Positions 29,441 through 38,266 of a stretch of DNA of 64,000 nt are shown in pieces. The translations under genes and the position numbers were made by a program. This DNA is from DATJCV01 sp963707665 (GTDB taxonomy: Bacteria; Pseudomonadota; Gammaproteobacteria; Burkholderiales; Burkholderiaceae_D). The notes under the pieces were generated by a model, which worked only from the letters and a program-made list of their open reading frames with translations, did no database searches and had not been told where the DNA came from. The stretch is from the NCBI GenBank assembly GCA_963707665.1, contig CAVPQU010000023.1:1-64000 (forward strand). The letters run 5' to 3'. Position 1 is the stretch's first letter. Each line of letters begins with the position of its first letter.

Positions 29441-29937
29441 ACATTCGCGGCGTCCGATCGCAATAGTCTTGTTCCAGGGCCCCGTTTGCAACTTCTTGGC
29501 TGATTTCGCTGCGTGCGGAATTGGATCCGATGTCCACGACCCAATACCGATGACATTAGGCGTGCCGCAATGTCCGCGAGGCGCCTGTGACTGCAATGTC
29601 TCTGCCTCCCGGCAAAGCTAGAGGGTCTGGCGTGAGTCTCCAGTAGTGAAGATTGCACCTCTCAACGCCGCCAGATCGATTCATCTCGCGTGGCGACGAC
29701 GATCCCGCTCCGCAAATTTGGTGATACGGCAACATGGCCACGCACGGCAAAGCACCGATGAGTAGAATGATGCTTGTGCTGCCGCACTGGCTTGATGGTG
29801 CCGGCGCGCGGGCTCGGACACACTGGCTGGGCGTTTTCCGACCTTGTGGGGTATGTTTGAGGAAAGCGTCCTGAAACCCTGCCAGGCCGCGTAACGCCTT
29901 TTCCCTTCTATTCGCCGGCGATGCTGAAAGGAATGCA
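29441..29937. other. 497-base gap with no recognisable gene
   Basis: Between tRNA-Ser and the small membrane protein gene, both strands are interrupted by stops and no known motif appears. The last 30 bases contain a ribosome site (AAAGGAA) for the gene at 29938. Confidence 0.5.
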
Positions 29938-30292
29938 ATGAAAGGTGCAGGATTGCCGGTCGTGCTGATCGTCCTCGGTGGCGCCTGGCTGTTGAACAGC
30001 CTGCACTGGCTGCCGGATGTGCAATGGCTGTGGATTGGCGGCCTGGCTGGCTGCCGGGTTGGCGATTTTGCTGCTGGATGGCATTACCAAGTCATCGGTG
30101 GTGGCCGGACCGTTGCTGATCTTGGCCGGGCTGCTGTCGTTCCTGCGTCAGTATCACGATCTGGGCTGGCGCTTCATCATTCCGATCCTGCTGATTTGCT
30201 GGGGCGTGGCGTTGCTGATTGCGCGCTCGCCGTCGATTCCGGCATCGCGCCATCTGCGCCGCGATCGGCGCCAGGAGAACCGCGATGCCTGA
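29938..30292 (+). CDS. Small membrane protein (LiaF-TM-like), one frameshift
   Basis: ATG 29938 follows a GAAAGGAA ribosome site. The first frame encodes MKGAGLPVVLIVLGGAWLLN and a following tryptophan-rich helix. It shifts near 30040-30060 into a frame reading AGLAILLLDGITKSSVVAGP, then LLILAGLLSFLRQ and FIIPILLICWGVALLIARS, ending at 30292. Rejoined, it is about 117 residues with four short membrane helices arranged in pairs, as in LiaF/DUF5668-type proteins. The end overlaps the next gene by eight bases. A single base error or mutation explains the break. Confidence 0.6.
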
Positions 30293-30869
30293 CGTGCTTT
30301 CCGCTTCCGCGCTGGCGGCGGGTCTGTCGTGGGCCAGCGGCATCCGGCTGTATATGGCGCTGTTTGTGGCCGGCTGGTTCGGGCGCATGGGCTGGCTGGA
30401 TTTGCCGCCGGCCTTGCATGTGCTGCAATCGCCGTGGGTGATCGGCATCACGGGAGCGCTGGCAAGCATCGAATTCCTGGCGGACAAAATTCCCGGCTTC
30501 GACTCGCTGTGGGATGCGGTCCATACCTTCATCCGGATTCCGGCCGGCGCCATCCTCGCTGCGGCCGCGATGGGGCAAATGGCGCCCGAGTGGAGCGCGA
30601 TCGCGGCGCTCTTGGGCGGCACGGTGGCGGCTGGCGCGCACGCCACCAAGTCCGGCAGCCGGGCGCTGATCAATACTTCGCCGGAGCCGTTTTCCAACTG
30701 GGTCGCATCGTTCTCCGAAGAGGCGGCGGTGCTGGGTGGCTTGTGGGCGGCGTTCTTTCATCCCTGGCTGTGGTTCGCGCTGTTGTTGTTATTTTTTCTG
30801 CTGGCGCTGTGGCTATTGCCGAAACTGTGGCGCGGGCTGCGGTGGTTTTTTAGAAAGCTGACTGCCTGA
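30285..30869 (+). CDS. DUF4126 family integral membrane protein
   Basis: A 194-residue membrane protein with about four to five helices and the conserved loop ASGIRLYMALFVAGW. The segments SPWVIGITGALASIEFLADKIPGFDSLWD and GAHATKSGSRALINTSPEPFSNW match DUF4126. Start ATG 30285 has AGGAGAA upstream, and its stop overlaps the next start (TGATG). The function is unknown. Tight packing with the preceding and following genes suggests one transcript. Confidence 0.82.
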   Translation: MPDVLSASALAAGLSWASGIRLYMALFVAGWFGRMGWLDLPPALHVLQSPWVIGITGALASIEFLADKIPGFDSLWDAVHTFIRIPAGAILAAAAMGQMAPEWSAIAALLGGTVAAGAHATKSGSRALINTSPEPFSNWVASFSEEAAVLGGLWAAFFHPWLWFALLLLFFLLALWLLPKLWRGLRWFFRKLTA

Positions 30870-33370
30870 TGTTTTTACAAGCAATGCGCATGATGCGTCG
30901 CGACTGGCGCGCCGGCGAACTTTATTTCCTGCTGCTGGCCCTGGTGGTCGCGGTGGCGGCATTGTCATCGGTCGGGTTTTTCATCGACCGCCTCGCCGCC
31001 GGCCTGGATCGCGATGCCAACCAGTTGCTGGGCGCCGATCTGGTGATCAATGCCGATCAACCGATCAGCGAAGACTGGCGCGCAGAGGCCAGGCGACGTG
31101 GGCTGAGGCTGGCGGAAACGGTGAGTTTTCCCAGCATGGCGCTGGCCGGGCAGGGCGACGCCGCGCGTTCGCGCCTGACCTCGATCAAGGCCGTCTCCGC
31201 CGGCTATCCATTGCGTGGCCAGGTCCGGGTGGCAGACAGGGCCGGCGGTAGAGACGTGGCCGCGCACGACGTTCCGGCACCCGGTACGGTCTGGGTCGAT
31301 CCGGATGTGCTGGCGGCGCTCGGGGTGGCGCCGGGCCAGCAATTGCAGCTGGGCGATATGCGCTTTCGCATCGACAAGGTCATCGCGATCGAACCGGATC
31401 GGGGCAGCGCCTTTATCAACTTCGCCCCGCGCGTGATGCTGGGGCTGCCTGATCTGGCGGCGACCCACCTGGTGCAGGACGGCTCGCGCGTGACGTATCG
31501 GCTGCTGGTGGCCGGGCCGCCGCCGCAGGTGAAGCCGTTCCAGCAGTGGGTGGAGGCGCAGATCGAGGCCGCCAACATGCGTGGCATGCGAATCGAATCG
31601 CTGGAATCCGGGCGGCCGGAAATGCGCACCACGCTGGATCGCGCGCATCAATTCCTGTCGCTGGTTGGCCTCTTGTCGGCGATGCTGGCGGCGGTCGCAG
31701 TGGCGATGGCCGCGCGCCGCTTCGCCCAGCGCCATCTGGATGCCTGCGCCATGCTGCGCTGCCTGGGCCTCTCCCAGGATCAGGTGACGCGCATGGTTCT
31801 ATATGAATTCCTGGTATTGGGCCTGGCGGCGGGCGTGCTCGGTGCCGCCGCCGGCTTCGCGGCGCATTTTGTGTTGCTGGAGTGGCTGGGCAATCTGGTC
31901 GCGCACCGCCTGCCGCCAGCCAGCTGGGTGCCGGCGGCGCAGGGCGTGGTGGTCAGTTTGCTGTTGCTGATCGGTTTTGCGCTGCCGCCGGTTTTGCAGT
32001 TGCGCAATGTTCCGCATAACCGCGTAATCCGGCGCGAGCAGGAACCGCCCAAGCCGATGGCGCTGCTCACCTATGGCCTGGGTACAGCCGCCTTCTCCAC
32101 CTTGCTGTTGTGGCAGGCGGGTGACCTGAAACTGGGATTATTGACCGTGGCCGGTTTCCTGGGCGGCTTTGCGCTGTTTGCCTTGGTCGGCTGGCTGGCG
32201 CTGAAAGCATTGCGGCCGATGCGCGGCCTGTTTGATTCGATGGCCTGGCGTTTTGCGCTATCCGGCTTGCAGCGGCGGCCGGCTGCGACCATCGTGCAGA
32301 TCGTCGCCCTGGCGCTGGGCCTGATGGCGCTCTTGCTGCTGACGGTGGTGCGCGGCGACCTGATCGGCGCCTGGCGTGCCTCGACCCCGGCCGATGCGCC
32401 GAACCGCTTCGTGATCAATATCCAGCCTGACCAGCGCGCCGCCGTGGTCGGACAACTGAACCAAAACGGCGTCGACCGGCCGCAGTTGTATCCGATGATC
32501 CGCGGCCGCCTGATTCGTATCAATGACGCGCCAGTGACGGCCGCCACCTACCAGGAAGAACGTGCCCAGCGGCTGGTGGACCGCGAATTCAACCTGTCCA
32601 CGATGGCCGATCCGCCGCCGCAAAACACCATCGTCGCCGGCCACTGGTACCGTGACCAGACACCGGAAGCTTCCGTCGAGGCGGGCCTGGCCAAAACCCT
32701 GAACCTGAAGCTGGGCGACCGCCTGACCTTCGACATCGGCGGCCAGACCGTGACCGCGCCGATCACCAGCCTGCGGCGGCTGGACTGGGGTTCGATGCGC
32801 GTCAATTTCTTTGTCATCATCAATCCGCGGGCGATGCGCGACATGCCGCAAACCTTGATCACCGCCTTCCATGTGCCGGACACCCAAAGCAATGTCGGCA
32901 ATACGCTGACCCGCGATTTTCCCAACCTGACGGTGGTCGACATCGGCAGCATCCTGAGACAGATCCAGAGCGTGCTGGACCAGGTGATCCAGGCAGTCGA
33001 ATTTCTGTTTCTATTCACGCTGGTGGCTGGAGCCCTGGTGCTGTATGCAGCGCTGATCGGCTCGCAGGACGAACGCCTGCGCGAAGCCGGGCTGTTGCGT
33101 GCGCTCGGCGCCAGCCGTCGCCAGCTGTCGCGCGCGCAATGGATCGAATTTGCGCTGATCGGTGCCTTGGCCGGATTACTCTCGGCCAGCGGCGCCGCCG
33201 CGATCGGCTGGGCGCTGGCACATTATGTGTTTCATTTCGAATGGCATTTCAGCCCGCTGGTGTGGCTGGCCGGTGCTGCGGTCGGAGTCATCTGCACCTT
33301 CATCGGCGGCGCCATCGGTCTGCGCAATGTCCTGTCGCAACCGCCGCTGCAAACCTTGCGCGACGCCTGA
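30869..33370 (+). CDS. Large FtsX-type ABC transporter permease (YbbP-like)
   Basis: An 833-residue inner-membrane protein with two FtsX domains. It has an N-terminal helix, a large periplasmic domain (about residues 45-245), and then three helices with the FtsX core (VAMAARRFAQRHLDACAMLR). A second half repeats the layout and ends with EAGLLRALGASRRQLSRAQW and three helices. The order resembles YbbP, which works with the ATPase YbbA in exporting or extracting envelope lipids or lipoproteins. No partner ATPase is adjacent here, so it must be supplied elsewhere. Confidence 0.85.
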   Translation: MFLQAMRMMRRDWRAGELYFLLLALVVAVAALSSVGFFIDRLAAGLDRDANQLLGADLVINADQPISEDWRAEARRRGLRLAETVSFPSMALAGQGDAARSRLTSIKAVSAGYPLRGQVRVADRAGGRDVAAHDVPAPGTVWVDPDVLAALGVAPGQQLQLGDMRFRIDKVIAIEPDRGSAFINFAPRVMLGLPDLAATHLVQDGSRVTYRLLVAGPPPQVKPFQQWVEAQIEAANMRGMRIESLESGRPEMRTTLDRAHQFLSLVGLLSAMLAAVAVAMAARRFAQRHLDACAMLRCLGLSQDQVTRMVLYEFLVLGLAAGVLGAAAGFAAHFVLLEWLGNLVAHRLPPASWVPAAQGVVVSLLLLIGFALPPVLQLRNVPHNRVIRREQEPPKPMALLTYGLGTAAFSTLLLWQAGDLKLGLLTVAGFLGGFALFALVGWLALKALRPMRGLFDSMAWRFALSGLQRRPAATIVQIVALALGLMALLLLTVVRGDLIGAWRASTPADAPNRFVINIQPDQRAAVVGQLNQNGVDRPQLYPMIRGRLIRINDAPVTAATYQEERAQRLVDREFNLSTMADPPPQNTIVAGHWYRDQTPEASVEAGLAKTLNLKLGDRLTFDIGGQTVTAPITSLRRLDWGSMRVNFFVIINPRAMRDMPQTLITAFHVPDTQSNVGNTLTRDFPNLTVVDIGSILRQIQSVLDQVIQAVEFLFLFTLVAGALVLYAALIGSQDERLREAGLLRALGASRRQLSRAQWIEFALIGALAGLLSASGAAAIGWALAHYVFHFEWHFSPLVWLAGAAVGVICTFIGGAIGLRNVLSQPPLQTLRDA

Positions 33371-33395
33371 TTGATTCTAAAAAATCGTAGATACC

Positions 33396-33455
33396 GGAGT
33401 ATGTTGAAAATTACAATAAAATATCTCCGAAAATAGATGCCTATAGTGGGAGTAT
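33396..33455 (+). repeat. Paired GGAGTAT intergenic repeat, 53-base class (copy 4)
   Basis: GGAGTAT at 33396 and 33449 are 53 bases apart, 26 bases after the permease stop and 144 before the rmuC start. The middle includes ATATCTCCG, which is nearly the reverse complement of the first box with its flank (CGGAGTAT). It closely matches the copy at 23395. Confidence 0.6.
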
Positions 33456-33598
33456 CTGGTATTTTATAGAGCAGGGCGTACGTCAGGCAAAGGCCCGATA
33501 CGCTATCATGGCCGCCGCGCCGCCGAAGATCGCCGGCAATCGGCCCTATTTGCCCGGAACGCTGCCATTCCGGATGCTGCTCCCAACCTGTAAGTGCC

Positions 33599-35053
33599 AT
33601 GCCTTCCATTGAAATCATTGTCTTGCTGTTGCTTGCCATCCTGATCGTGGCGCTGCAGGCCATCCTGCTGCTGCGCGCCGGGCGCGGCGGTGATTTGCCG
33701 GCATTGCTGCAACGTTTGCAAAGTGACCTACAGCGCCAGCAACAGGACAGCGGCGAGCGGCTCGAGCGCGAAATGCGGATGCAGCAGCAAGGCGCGCGCC
33801 AGGAACTGGGCGGCAATTTTGCGCAATTCCAGCAAACGCTGGCAGCCCAGTTGACCAGCGTCGCTACCGTGCAAAACAGCCAGATCGACAGCTTCGCCCA
33901 GCAACTGGTCAAGCTGAATGAAAGCAACGTCCAGCAACTGGATAGCATGCGGCACGCGATGAGCTTGCAGGCGCAGGCGGCGCGTGAAGAGCAGGCGATG
34001 TCGCTGCAACGCTTCGGCGACACGCTGAACCTGAGCTTGAATACACTGACCGAATCGAATGCGCAGCGGATGGCCGAAGTGCGCGCCACGCTGGAAGCGA
34101 AGATCCGCGACCTGCAGCAGGACAATGGCCTGCGCTTGGAAGAAATGCGCAAGACGGTCGATGAAAAACTGCACGCGACGCTGGAGCAGCGGCTGGGCGA
34201 ATCGTTCAAGCTGGTGTCCGACCGCCTCGACAAGGTGCATCAGGGCCTGGGCGAGATGCAGCAGCTGGCGATCGGCGTCGGCGACCTGAAACGGGTGCTG
34301 ACCAACGTCAAGACGCGCGGTACCTGGGGCGAGGTGCAGCTGGAAATACTGCTGGAGCAGATGCTGACGGTGGACCAGTACGGCAAGAACGTGGAAACCG
34401 TGCCCGGCAGCGGCGAGCGCGTCGAATTCGCCATCAAGCTGCCCGGCAATGGCGACGGCCAGAAGCCGGTCTGGATGCCGATCGACGCCAAGTTTCCGAA
34501 AGAGCAGTACGAGCGGCTGTCGGAAGCAGCCGAGCGCGCCGACGTCGATGCCGCCGCCGTCGCCGCGCGCGAACTGGAGCGCGCGGTGCGGGTGGAGGCG
34601 AAGTCGATCGCCGACAAATATCTGTCGCCGCCGCTCACCACCGATTTCGCCATCCTGTTTCTGCCGACTGAAGGGCTGTACGCCGAAGTCATGCGCCGCC
34701 CCGGCCTGGCAGACGAGTTGCAGCGCCTGCATCGGGTCAGCATTGCCGGTCCCTCGACCCTGTCGGCGCTGTTGAACAGCCTGCAGATGGGCTTCCGCAC
34801 GCTGGCGCTGGAAAAACGCTCGTCCGAAGTGTGGCAGGTGCTGGGTGCGGTCAAGACCGAGTTTGGCAAGTTTGGCGATGTCCTGGCCAAGACCCGCGCC
34901 ACCCTGGAAACCGCGGCACGCAATATCGAACGAGCCGAAACCCGTTCACGCGCGATGACGCGCACACTGAAGTCGGTAGAGGCGTTGCCGGCGGCGACTG
35001 CGCAGCAATTGCTGGGCGCGGATACCGATACCGCGGACCAGCCGGAGGCGTGA
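33599..35053 (+). CDS. rmuC: DNA recombination protein RmuC
   Basis: A 484-residue RmuC. It has an N-terminal membrane helix (EIIVLLLLAILIVALQAILLL), a long coiled coil (residues about 35-215), then the nuclease-like RmuC core. The core includes TRGTWGEVQLEILLEQML, DAKFPKEQYERL and PLTTDFAILFLPTEGLYAEV. RmuC limits rearrangements at inverted repeats in E. coli. It stands alone; a paired-GGAGTAT repeat lies upstream. Confidence 0.93.
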   Translation: MPSIEIIVLLLLAILIVALQAILLLRAGRGGDLPALLQRLQSDLQRQQQDSGERLEREMRMQQQGARQELGGNFAQFQQTLAAQLTSVATVQNSQIDSFAQQLVKLNESNVQQLDSMRHAMSLQAQAAREEQAMSLQRFGDTLNLSLNTLTESNAQRMAEVRATLEAKIRDLQQDNGLRLEEMRKTVDEKLHATLEQRLGESFKLVSDRLDKVHQGLGEMQQLAIGVGDLKRVLTNVKTRGTWGEVQLEILLEQMLTVDQYGKNVETVPGSGERVEFAIKLPGNGDGQKPVWMPIDAKFPKEQYERLSEAAERADVDAAAVAARELERAVRVEAKSIADKYLSPPLTTDFAILFLPTEGLYAEVMRRPGLADELQRLHRVSIAGPSTLSALLNSLQMGFRTLALEKRSSEVWQVLGAVKTEFGKFGDVLAKTRATLETAARNIERAETRSRAMTRTLKSVEALPAATAQQLLGADTDTADQPEA

Positions 35054-35169
35054 TGACATGCGCTAACGGGGCAGGGTACAAACTGGCAGAGGCTGCGCTG
35101 GCGTTCATCGACGCCGATTTTCCGGGCATTGAGAATAGGCTGAAGACGGTGCCGACAGCACCCGTTTGA
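35053..35169 (+). CDS. Possible short ORF coupled to rmuC
   Basis: ATG 35053 overlaps the rmuC stop (TGATG) and opens a 38-residue frame (MTCANGAGYKLAEAALAFID, then ADFPGIENRLKT). There is no homology I recognise and no motif. The overlap favours translation, but length and context make it weak. Confidence 0.2.
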   Translation: MTCANGAGYKLAEAALAFIDADFPGIENRLKTVPTAPV

Positions 35170-35384
35170 TCACCAATCCCGCTTATGCAGTATGATGTGC
35201 CGTCGCGGGACAGATTGTTCCGCGTCTGTCGGTTCGTCAACCCTCCGATTTTTCGCCGTCTTTGGCGTGCGCGCGGTACTGCATACTTGCCGGCGATCTC
35301 CGATATTTGCCCTCGTGCAATGAGGCGCGCAATGCGCGGCCTCGGCAGATTCTTTTGCCCGTGCCGGCCGGACCCGGCGCTTTG

Positions 35385-35450
35385 ATGAGCACGAAATCGT
35401 ACCTGCTTCTCGCGGCGGGTTTGTCTTTCACCGGATTGGCGGCATGCTGA
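35385..35450 (+). CDS. Possible 21-residue signal-peptide-like micro-ORF
   Basis: ATG 35385 to TGA 35448-35450 encodes MSTKSYLLLAAGLSFTGLAAC. It has a basic start, a hydrophobic core and a lipobox (LAAC) with the stop codon directly after the cysteine. This could be a leaderless lipopeptide, the remnant of an entericidin-like lipoprotein truncated by a frameshift, or chance. No clear ribosome site is seen. The rest of 35170-35511 has no other feature. Confidence 0.25.
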   Translation: MSTKSYLLLAAGLSFTGLAAC

Positions 35451-35511
35451 TGTACGTTCAGCTTGCTGCGGCTTGCCCCGGCAAGCGCAATCCGTTACCT
35501 AGAAATGGAAT

Positions 35512-35775
35512 ATGGCTAAAGAAGAACTACTTGAAATGGATGGCAAGGTGGCTGAAGTGCTGCCGGATTCCCGTTTTCGCGTCGACCTCGACAACGGACA
35601 CCAATTGATCGCCTATACCTCCGGCAAAATGCGCCAGCACCACATCCGTATTTTGGCCGGCGACAAGGTGACTCTTGAATTATCGCCCTATGATTTGAGC
35701 AAGGGCCGCATTACGTTTCGCCATATCGAAAACCGTGGCGCGGTCAGCAGGGGACCGCAGCGCCGCCGCTTCTAA
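35512..35775 (+). CDS. infA: Translation initiation factor IF-1
   Basis: An 87-residue IF-1 with the complete OB fold (MAKEELLEMDGKVAEVLPDS, RFRVDLDNGH, SGKMRQHHIRILAGDKVTLELSPYDLSKGRITFR). Typical IF-1 is 72 residues; this one has about 15 extra basic residues (GAVSRGPQRRRF). Burkholderiales often carry two infA genes, one in the ribosomal-protein cluster and one stand-alone, often near cold-shock genes. This looks like the latter. A cspA-type gene lies about 600 bases downstream, with a small hypothetical gene between. Confidence 0.93.
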   Translation: MAKEELLEMDGKVAEVLPDSRFRVDLDNGHQLIAYTSGKMRQHHIRILAGDKVTLELSPYDLSKGRITFRHIENRGAVSRGPQRRRF

Positions 35776-35808
35776 AGCGGTGGCCAGCAGCACAACAAGG
35801 ACAGCAGC

Positions 35809-36108
35809 ATGAAAATCGAGCGGATGGCGGGTGCCGAGATTCTTTCGGAAAAAGCACGCGCCATTGCCTTGAAACAGGGCGTGGTGATTGACGAATGTAC
35901 TTGGCAGATTGGCGACGATCTGGATCACGAGCATGCGCACCGGCTCGATCTGCTGACCGCGGACAAGACGGTGCGGCTGTATTTTCCTGATCTGGAGCTC
36001 ACCACTTCCGGCAACGCAGCCCGCACCCGGCGCAGCGAAAATCGCCTGCGCGACGCGATCGCGCAATTGTTGCCGCGCTCTCCCGCTGCGACCTATACCT
36101 ATCAGTAG
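35809..36108 (+). CDS. Hypothetical protein downstream of infA
   Basis: A 99-residue soluble protein (MKIERMAGAEILSEKARAIA, then an acidic region DDLDHEHAHRLDLLTADKTV). It lies 33 bases after infA and is probably cotranscribed. No membrane segment, cysteine pair or known motif is visible. I do not recognise its family. Codon use is like its neighbours. Confidence 0.65.
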   Translation: MKIERMAGAEILSEKARAIALKQGVVIDECTWQIGDDLDHEHAHRLDLLTADKTVRLYFPDLELTTSGNAARTRRSENRLRDAIAQLLPRSPAATYTYQ

Positions 36109-36371
36109 GCCAACTGAATCGCCAGCTCGATGGCGGCACGCGAATGCCGCTGAAACGGAGCTTGTTTTCCGGATGGTGAAAATAAGCCTGGCCTATTCTC
36201 GCCTTGTCCTGTATATTGAGCCTTGCACTTGCATCAAGTCGTAGTCATTGTTGGTCTCTCTCCTGTTTTACTCCCCTCAGAGTCATTCCTGTTTGAATTC
36301 CCTCGGTTACATCTTTCTTGGTTTCGCGTGCGTTTCGGGACTTCGTCCTTCATTTTTAACAAGGAAATAAC
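36109..36371 (+). promoter_or_regulatory. Long leader region of the cold-shock gene
   Basis: The 263 bases before the cold-shock gene contain no ORF and end in AAGGAAATAAC before the ATG. Cold-shock mRNAs usually have 5' leaders of over 100 bases that refold with temperature. A pyrimidine-rich stretch (36253-36330) is consistent with that, but no structure was computed. Confidence 0.4.
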
Positions 36372-36581
36372 ATGAGTGTTCAAACTGGCACAGTAAAGTG
36401 GTTCAATGACTCCAAGGGCTTCGGCTTTATCACCCCCGATGGTGGTGGCGCTGACTTGTTTGCCCATTTTCAAGACATTCAGTCGGAAGGTTTCAAGAGC
36501 CTGTCGGAAAACCAGCGCGTCTCCTTCGAGCGTGGTACTGGCCCGAAAGGCGAGAAGGCCAGCAACATCCGTCCAGTCTAA
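36372..36581 (+). CDS. Cold-shock protein, CspA family
   Basis: A 69-residue single cold-shock domain. RNP1 is KGFGFI and RNP2 is DLFAHF; the start MSVQTGTVKWFNDSKGFGFI is typical of betaproteobacterial Csp. It binds single-stranded RNA/DNA and melts mRNA structure. Ribosome site AAGGA. It is monocistronic, with a stem-loop at 36589-36611 just after the stop and a terminator further on. Because several paralogues are usual, I do not assign a letter. Confidence 0.94.
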   Translation: MSVQTGTVKWFNDSKGFGFITPDGGGADLFAHFQDIQSEGFKSLSENQRVSFERGTGPKGEKASNIRPV

Positions 36582-36588
36582 TCAACAG

Positions 36589-36611
36589 GGTGGCTGCAGC
36601 GCGCAGCCACC
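36589..36611 (+). other. Stem-loop directly after the cold-shock gene
   Basis: GGTGGCTGC (36589-36597) and GCAGCCACC (36603-36611) form a perfect 9-bp stem with a five-base loop, eight bases after the stop. It has no T-run, so mRNA 3' protection is likelier than termination. Confidence 0.55.
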
Positions 36612-36687
36612 GCAACAGTTCCCCGTCGGCGCGCAGCGGTAATGCGCCCTCGCCGAGCGGCAATGTGACCAATCCAGGCTGAGAGAG

Positions 36688-36752
36688 CACCATGCAGATA
36701 GCATGGGTTGTCGACTGACCCTGGCCAGGGACACCACGCAGATAGCATGGGT
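36688..36752 (+). repeat. Two direct copies of a 21-base repeat
   Basis: CACCATGCAGATAGCATGGG plus T (36688-36708) recurs at 36732-36752 with a single difference (C for T at position 6), 44 bases apart. Each copy contains the small inverted repeat GC/ATGC-type core CATGCAGATAGCATG. No ORF covers it. Confidence 0.6.
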
Positions 36753-36778
36753 CGCTGGAGGTCACCTTGCAAATGGAT

Positions 36779-36804
36779 AAAAGCTCGCTTTGGCGGGCTT
36801 TTTT
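36779..36804 (+). terminator. Intrinsic terminator downstream of the cold-shock gene
   Basis: AAAAGCTCGC (36779-36788), loop TTTG, GCGGGCTTTT (36793-36802), with one G-U pair and a run of six T's. Confidence 0.7.
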
Positions 36805-36954
36805 GCGTCTGACGCCGCAGTCGGCCGAGCTTGATGACTGGCTGCGCTGCGGCGGCTTCGGCTCGTCGCCCTGGGCAACGACGGGTGTGTGTCGACCGTC
36901 GTTATTTCGCAGAAGATCGAATGACGAAATACGGGCGCGCAATGGTGATCGCGA

Positions 36955-38259
36955 TCACGTCAAGCCTTCAAATACCATTACCTCGACCATGTCGCCAGCC
37001 GCGACATTGCCCTGCTCGTGCGCCAGCACAATCATGCAGTTGGCTTCCGACATCGAGCGCAGCACGCCGGAACCCTGGCTGCCGGTCACGCGCACCTGCT
37101 GCTCGCCGTCGGCGTCGTGCGACAGGATGCCGCGCTGGTATTCGGTGCGGCCGGCGCGCTTCTTGATCGCAGCGGTGGATTTGACGCGCAGCAGCGGCAG
37201 CGGCGTGGCCTGCGCGCCCATCATGTGCAGCAGTGCTTCGCGTGCAAAGAAATAGAAAGTGACCATCACCGCCACCGGATTGCCGGGCAGCCCGAACAGG
37301 TAGGCGCTCTTGCCGTTCGACGTGATTTTGCCGAAGGCCATCGGCCGCCCCGGACGCATGCCGATGGTCCAGAAGGCGACGTCGCCCAGTTGCGCCATCA
37401 TCTGCTTGGTGTAGTCGGCGGCGCCGACCGAAACGCCGCCCGAGGTGATGATGGCGTCGGCGTTTTCGCAGGCACTGCGGAAGGCCGCTTCCAGCGCCGC
37501 TGGCTCGTCCTTGACCACGCCCATGTCGATGATGTCGCAGCCCAGGCGCGTCAGCATGCCGTACAGCGTGTAGCGGTTGGAATCGTAGACGCAGCCGGCG
37601 TCGAGCGGCTCGCCGACCGAGCGCAATTCGTCGCCGGTGGAAAAAAAGGCGACGCGCAGGCGACGCTGCACCGGCACTTCGGCAAAGCCGAGCGAGGCCA
37701 GCAGGCCGAGATCGGCGGGGCGCAGGATTTTGCCGGCGGCCAGCGCCGGCTTGCCGGCAGCCAGGTCCTCGCCTTGAACACGGCGATTGTCGCCCGTCTT
37801 GACGGTGTTGGCGGGGATGGTGACGGTGCTGTCGGAAGCGTTCTGGGTAAATTCCTGTGGCACGACGGTATCGCAGCCGGCTGGCATTACTGCACCGGTC
37901 ATGATGCGCAAGGCTTGGCCGGGAGCAACCGCGCCCTCGAACGCGCGGCCGGCAAAGGCGGTGCCAACTACTTGCAGCGTGGTTGACGTATCCGGCGTCA
38001 GGTCGCTGCCGCGCAAGGCATAGCCGTCCATCGCCGAATTGTCGTGCGACGGCACGTTGATCGGTGAAATGATGTCACTCGCCAGCACGCGGCCCAGCGC
38101 GCTGCGGATGGCAATCTTTTCAATGGCGTGGATTGGCGTGATGAACTGGCGGATGATGCTTTGCGCATCTGCCACCGGCAGCGCACCCGGATCGTAGTGC
38201 GCCAGGCAGCTGACGACAGCGGCGAGCGAGCGCTCTTGCATGTGGAATGGATCTGTCAT
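36955..38259 (-). CDS. moeA: Molybdopterin molybdenumtransferase MoeA
   Basis: A 434-residue MoeA, which inserts molybdate into adenylylated molybdopterin to complete the cofactor. Motifs in order: RVLASDIISPINVPSHDNSAMDGYA, RIMTGAVMPAGCDTVV, LRVAFFSTGDEL, VYDSNRYTLYGML, ITSGGVSVGAADYTK and LFGLPGNPVAVMVTF. Start ATG 38257-38259 (MTDPFHMQERSLAA) fits the family; a longer frame upstream overlaps mobA and is unlikely. It follows mobA with a seven-base gap, in an apparent moaA-mobA-moeA minus-strand group. Confidence 0.95.
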   Translation of the reverse strand: MTDPFHMQERSLAAVVSCLAHYDPGALPVADAQSIIRQFITPIHAIEKIAIRSALGRVLASDIISPINVPSHDNSAMDGYALRGSDLTPDTSTTLQVVGTAFAGRAFEGAVAPGQALRIMTGAVMPAGCDTVVPQEFTQNASDSTVTIPANTVKTGDNRRVQGEDLAAGKPALAAGKILRPADLGLLASLGFAEVPVQRRLRVAFFSTGDELRSVGEPLDAGCVYDSNRYTLYGMLTRLGCDIIDMGVVKDEPAALEAAFRSACENADAIITSGGVSVGAADYTKQMMAQLGDVAFWTIGMRPGRPMAFGKITSNGKSAYLFGLPGNPVAVMVTFYFFAREALLHMMGAQATPLPLLRVKSTAAIKKRAGRTEYQRGILSHDADGEQQVRVTGSQGSGVLRSMSEANCMIVLAHEQGNVAAGDMVEVMVFEGLT

Positions 38260-38266
38260 GGTGATG

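Noticed and set aside
29353..29937. tRNA-Ser as an integration site for a genomic island
   Set aside because: No direct repeat of the tRNA 3' end, no integrase and no mobility gene downstream. The gap is short and followed by ordinary chromosomal genes.
33396..33455. GGAGTAT repeats as ordinary Rho-independent terminators
   Set aside because: They lack GC-rich stems with T-runs, and proper terminators exist separately in some of the same gaps (for example 47326-47356).
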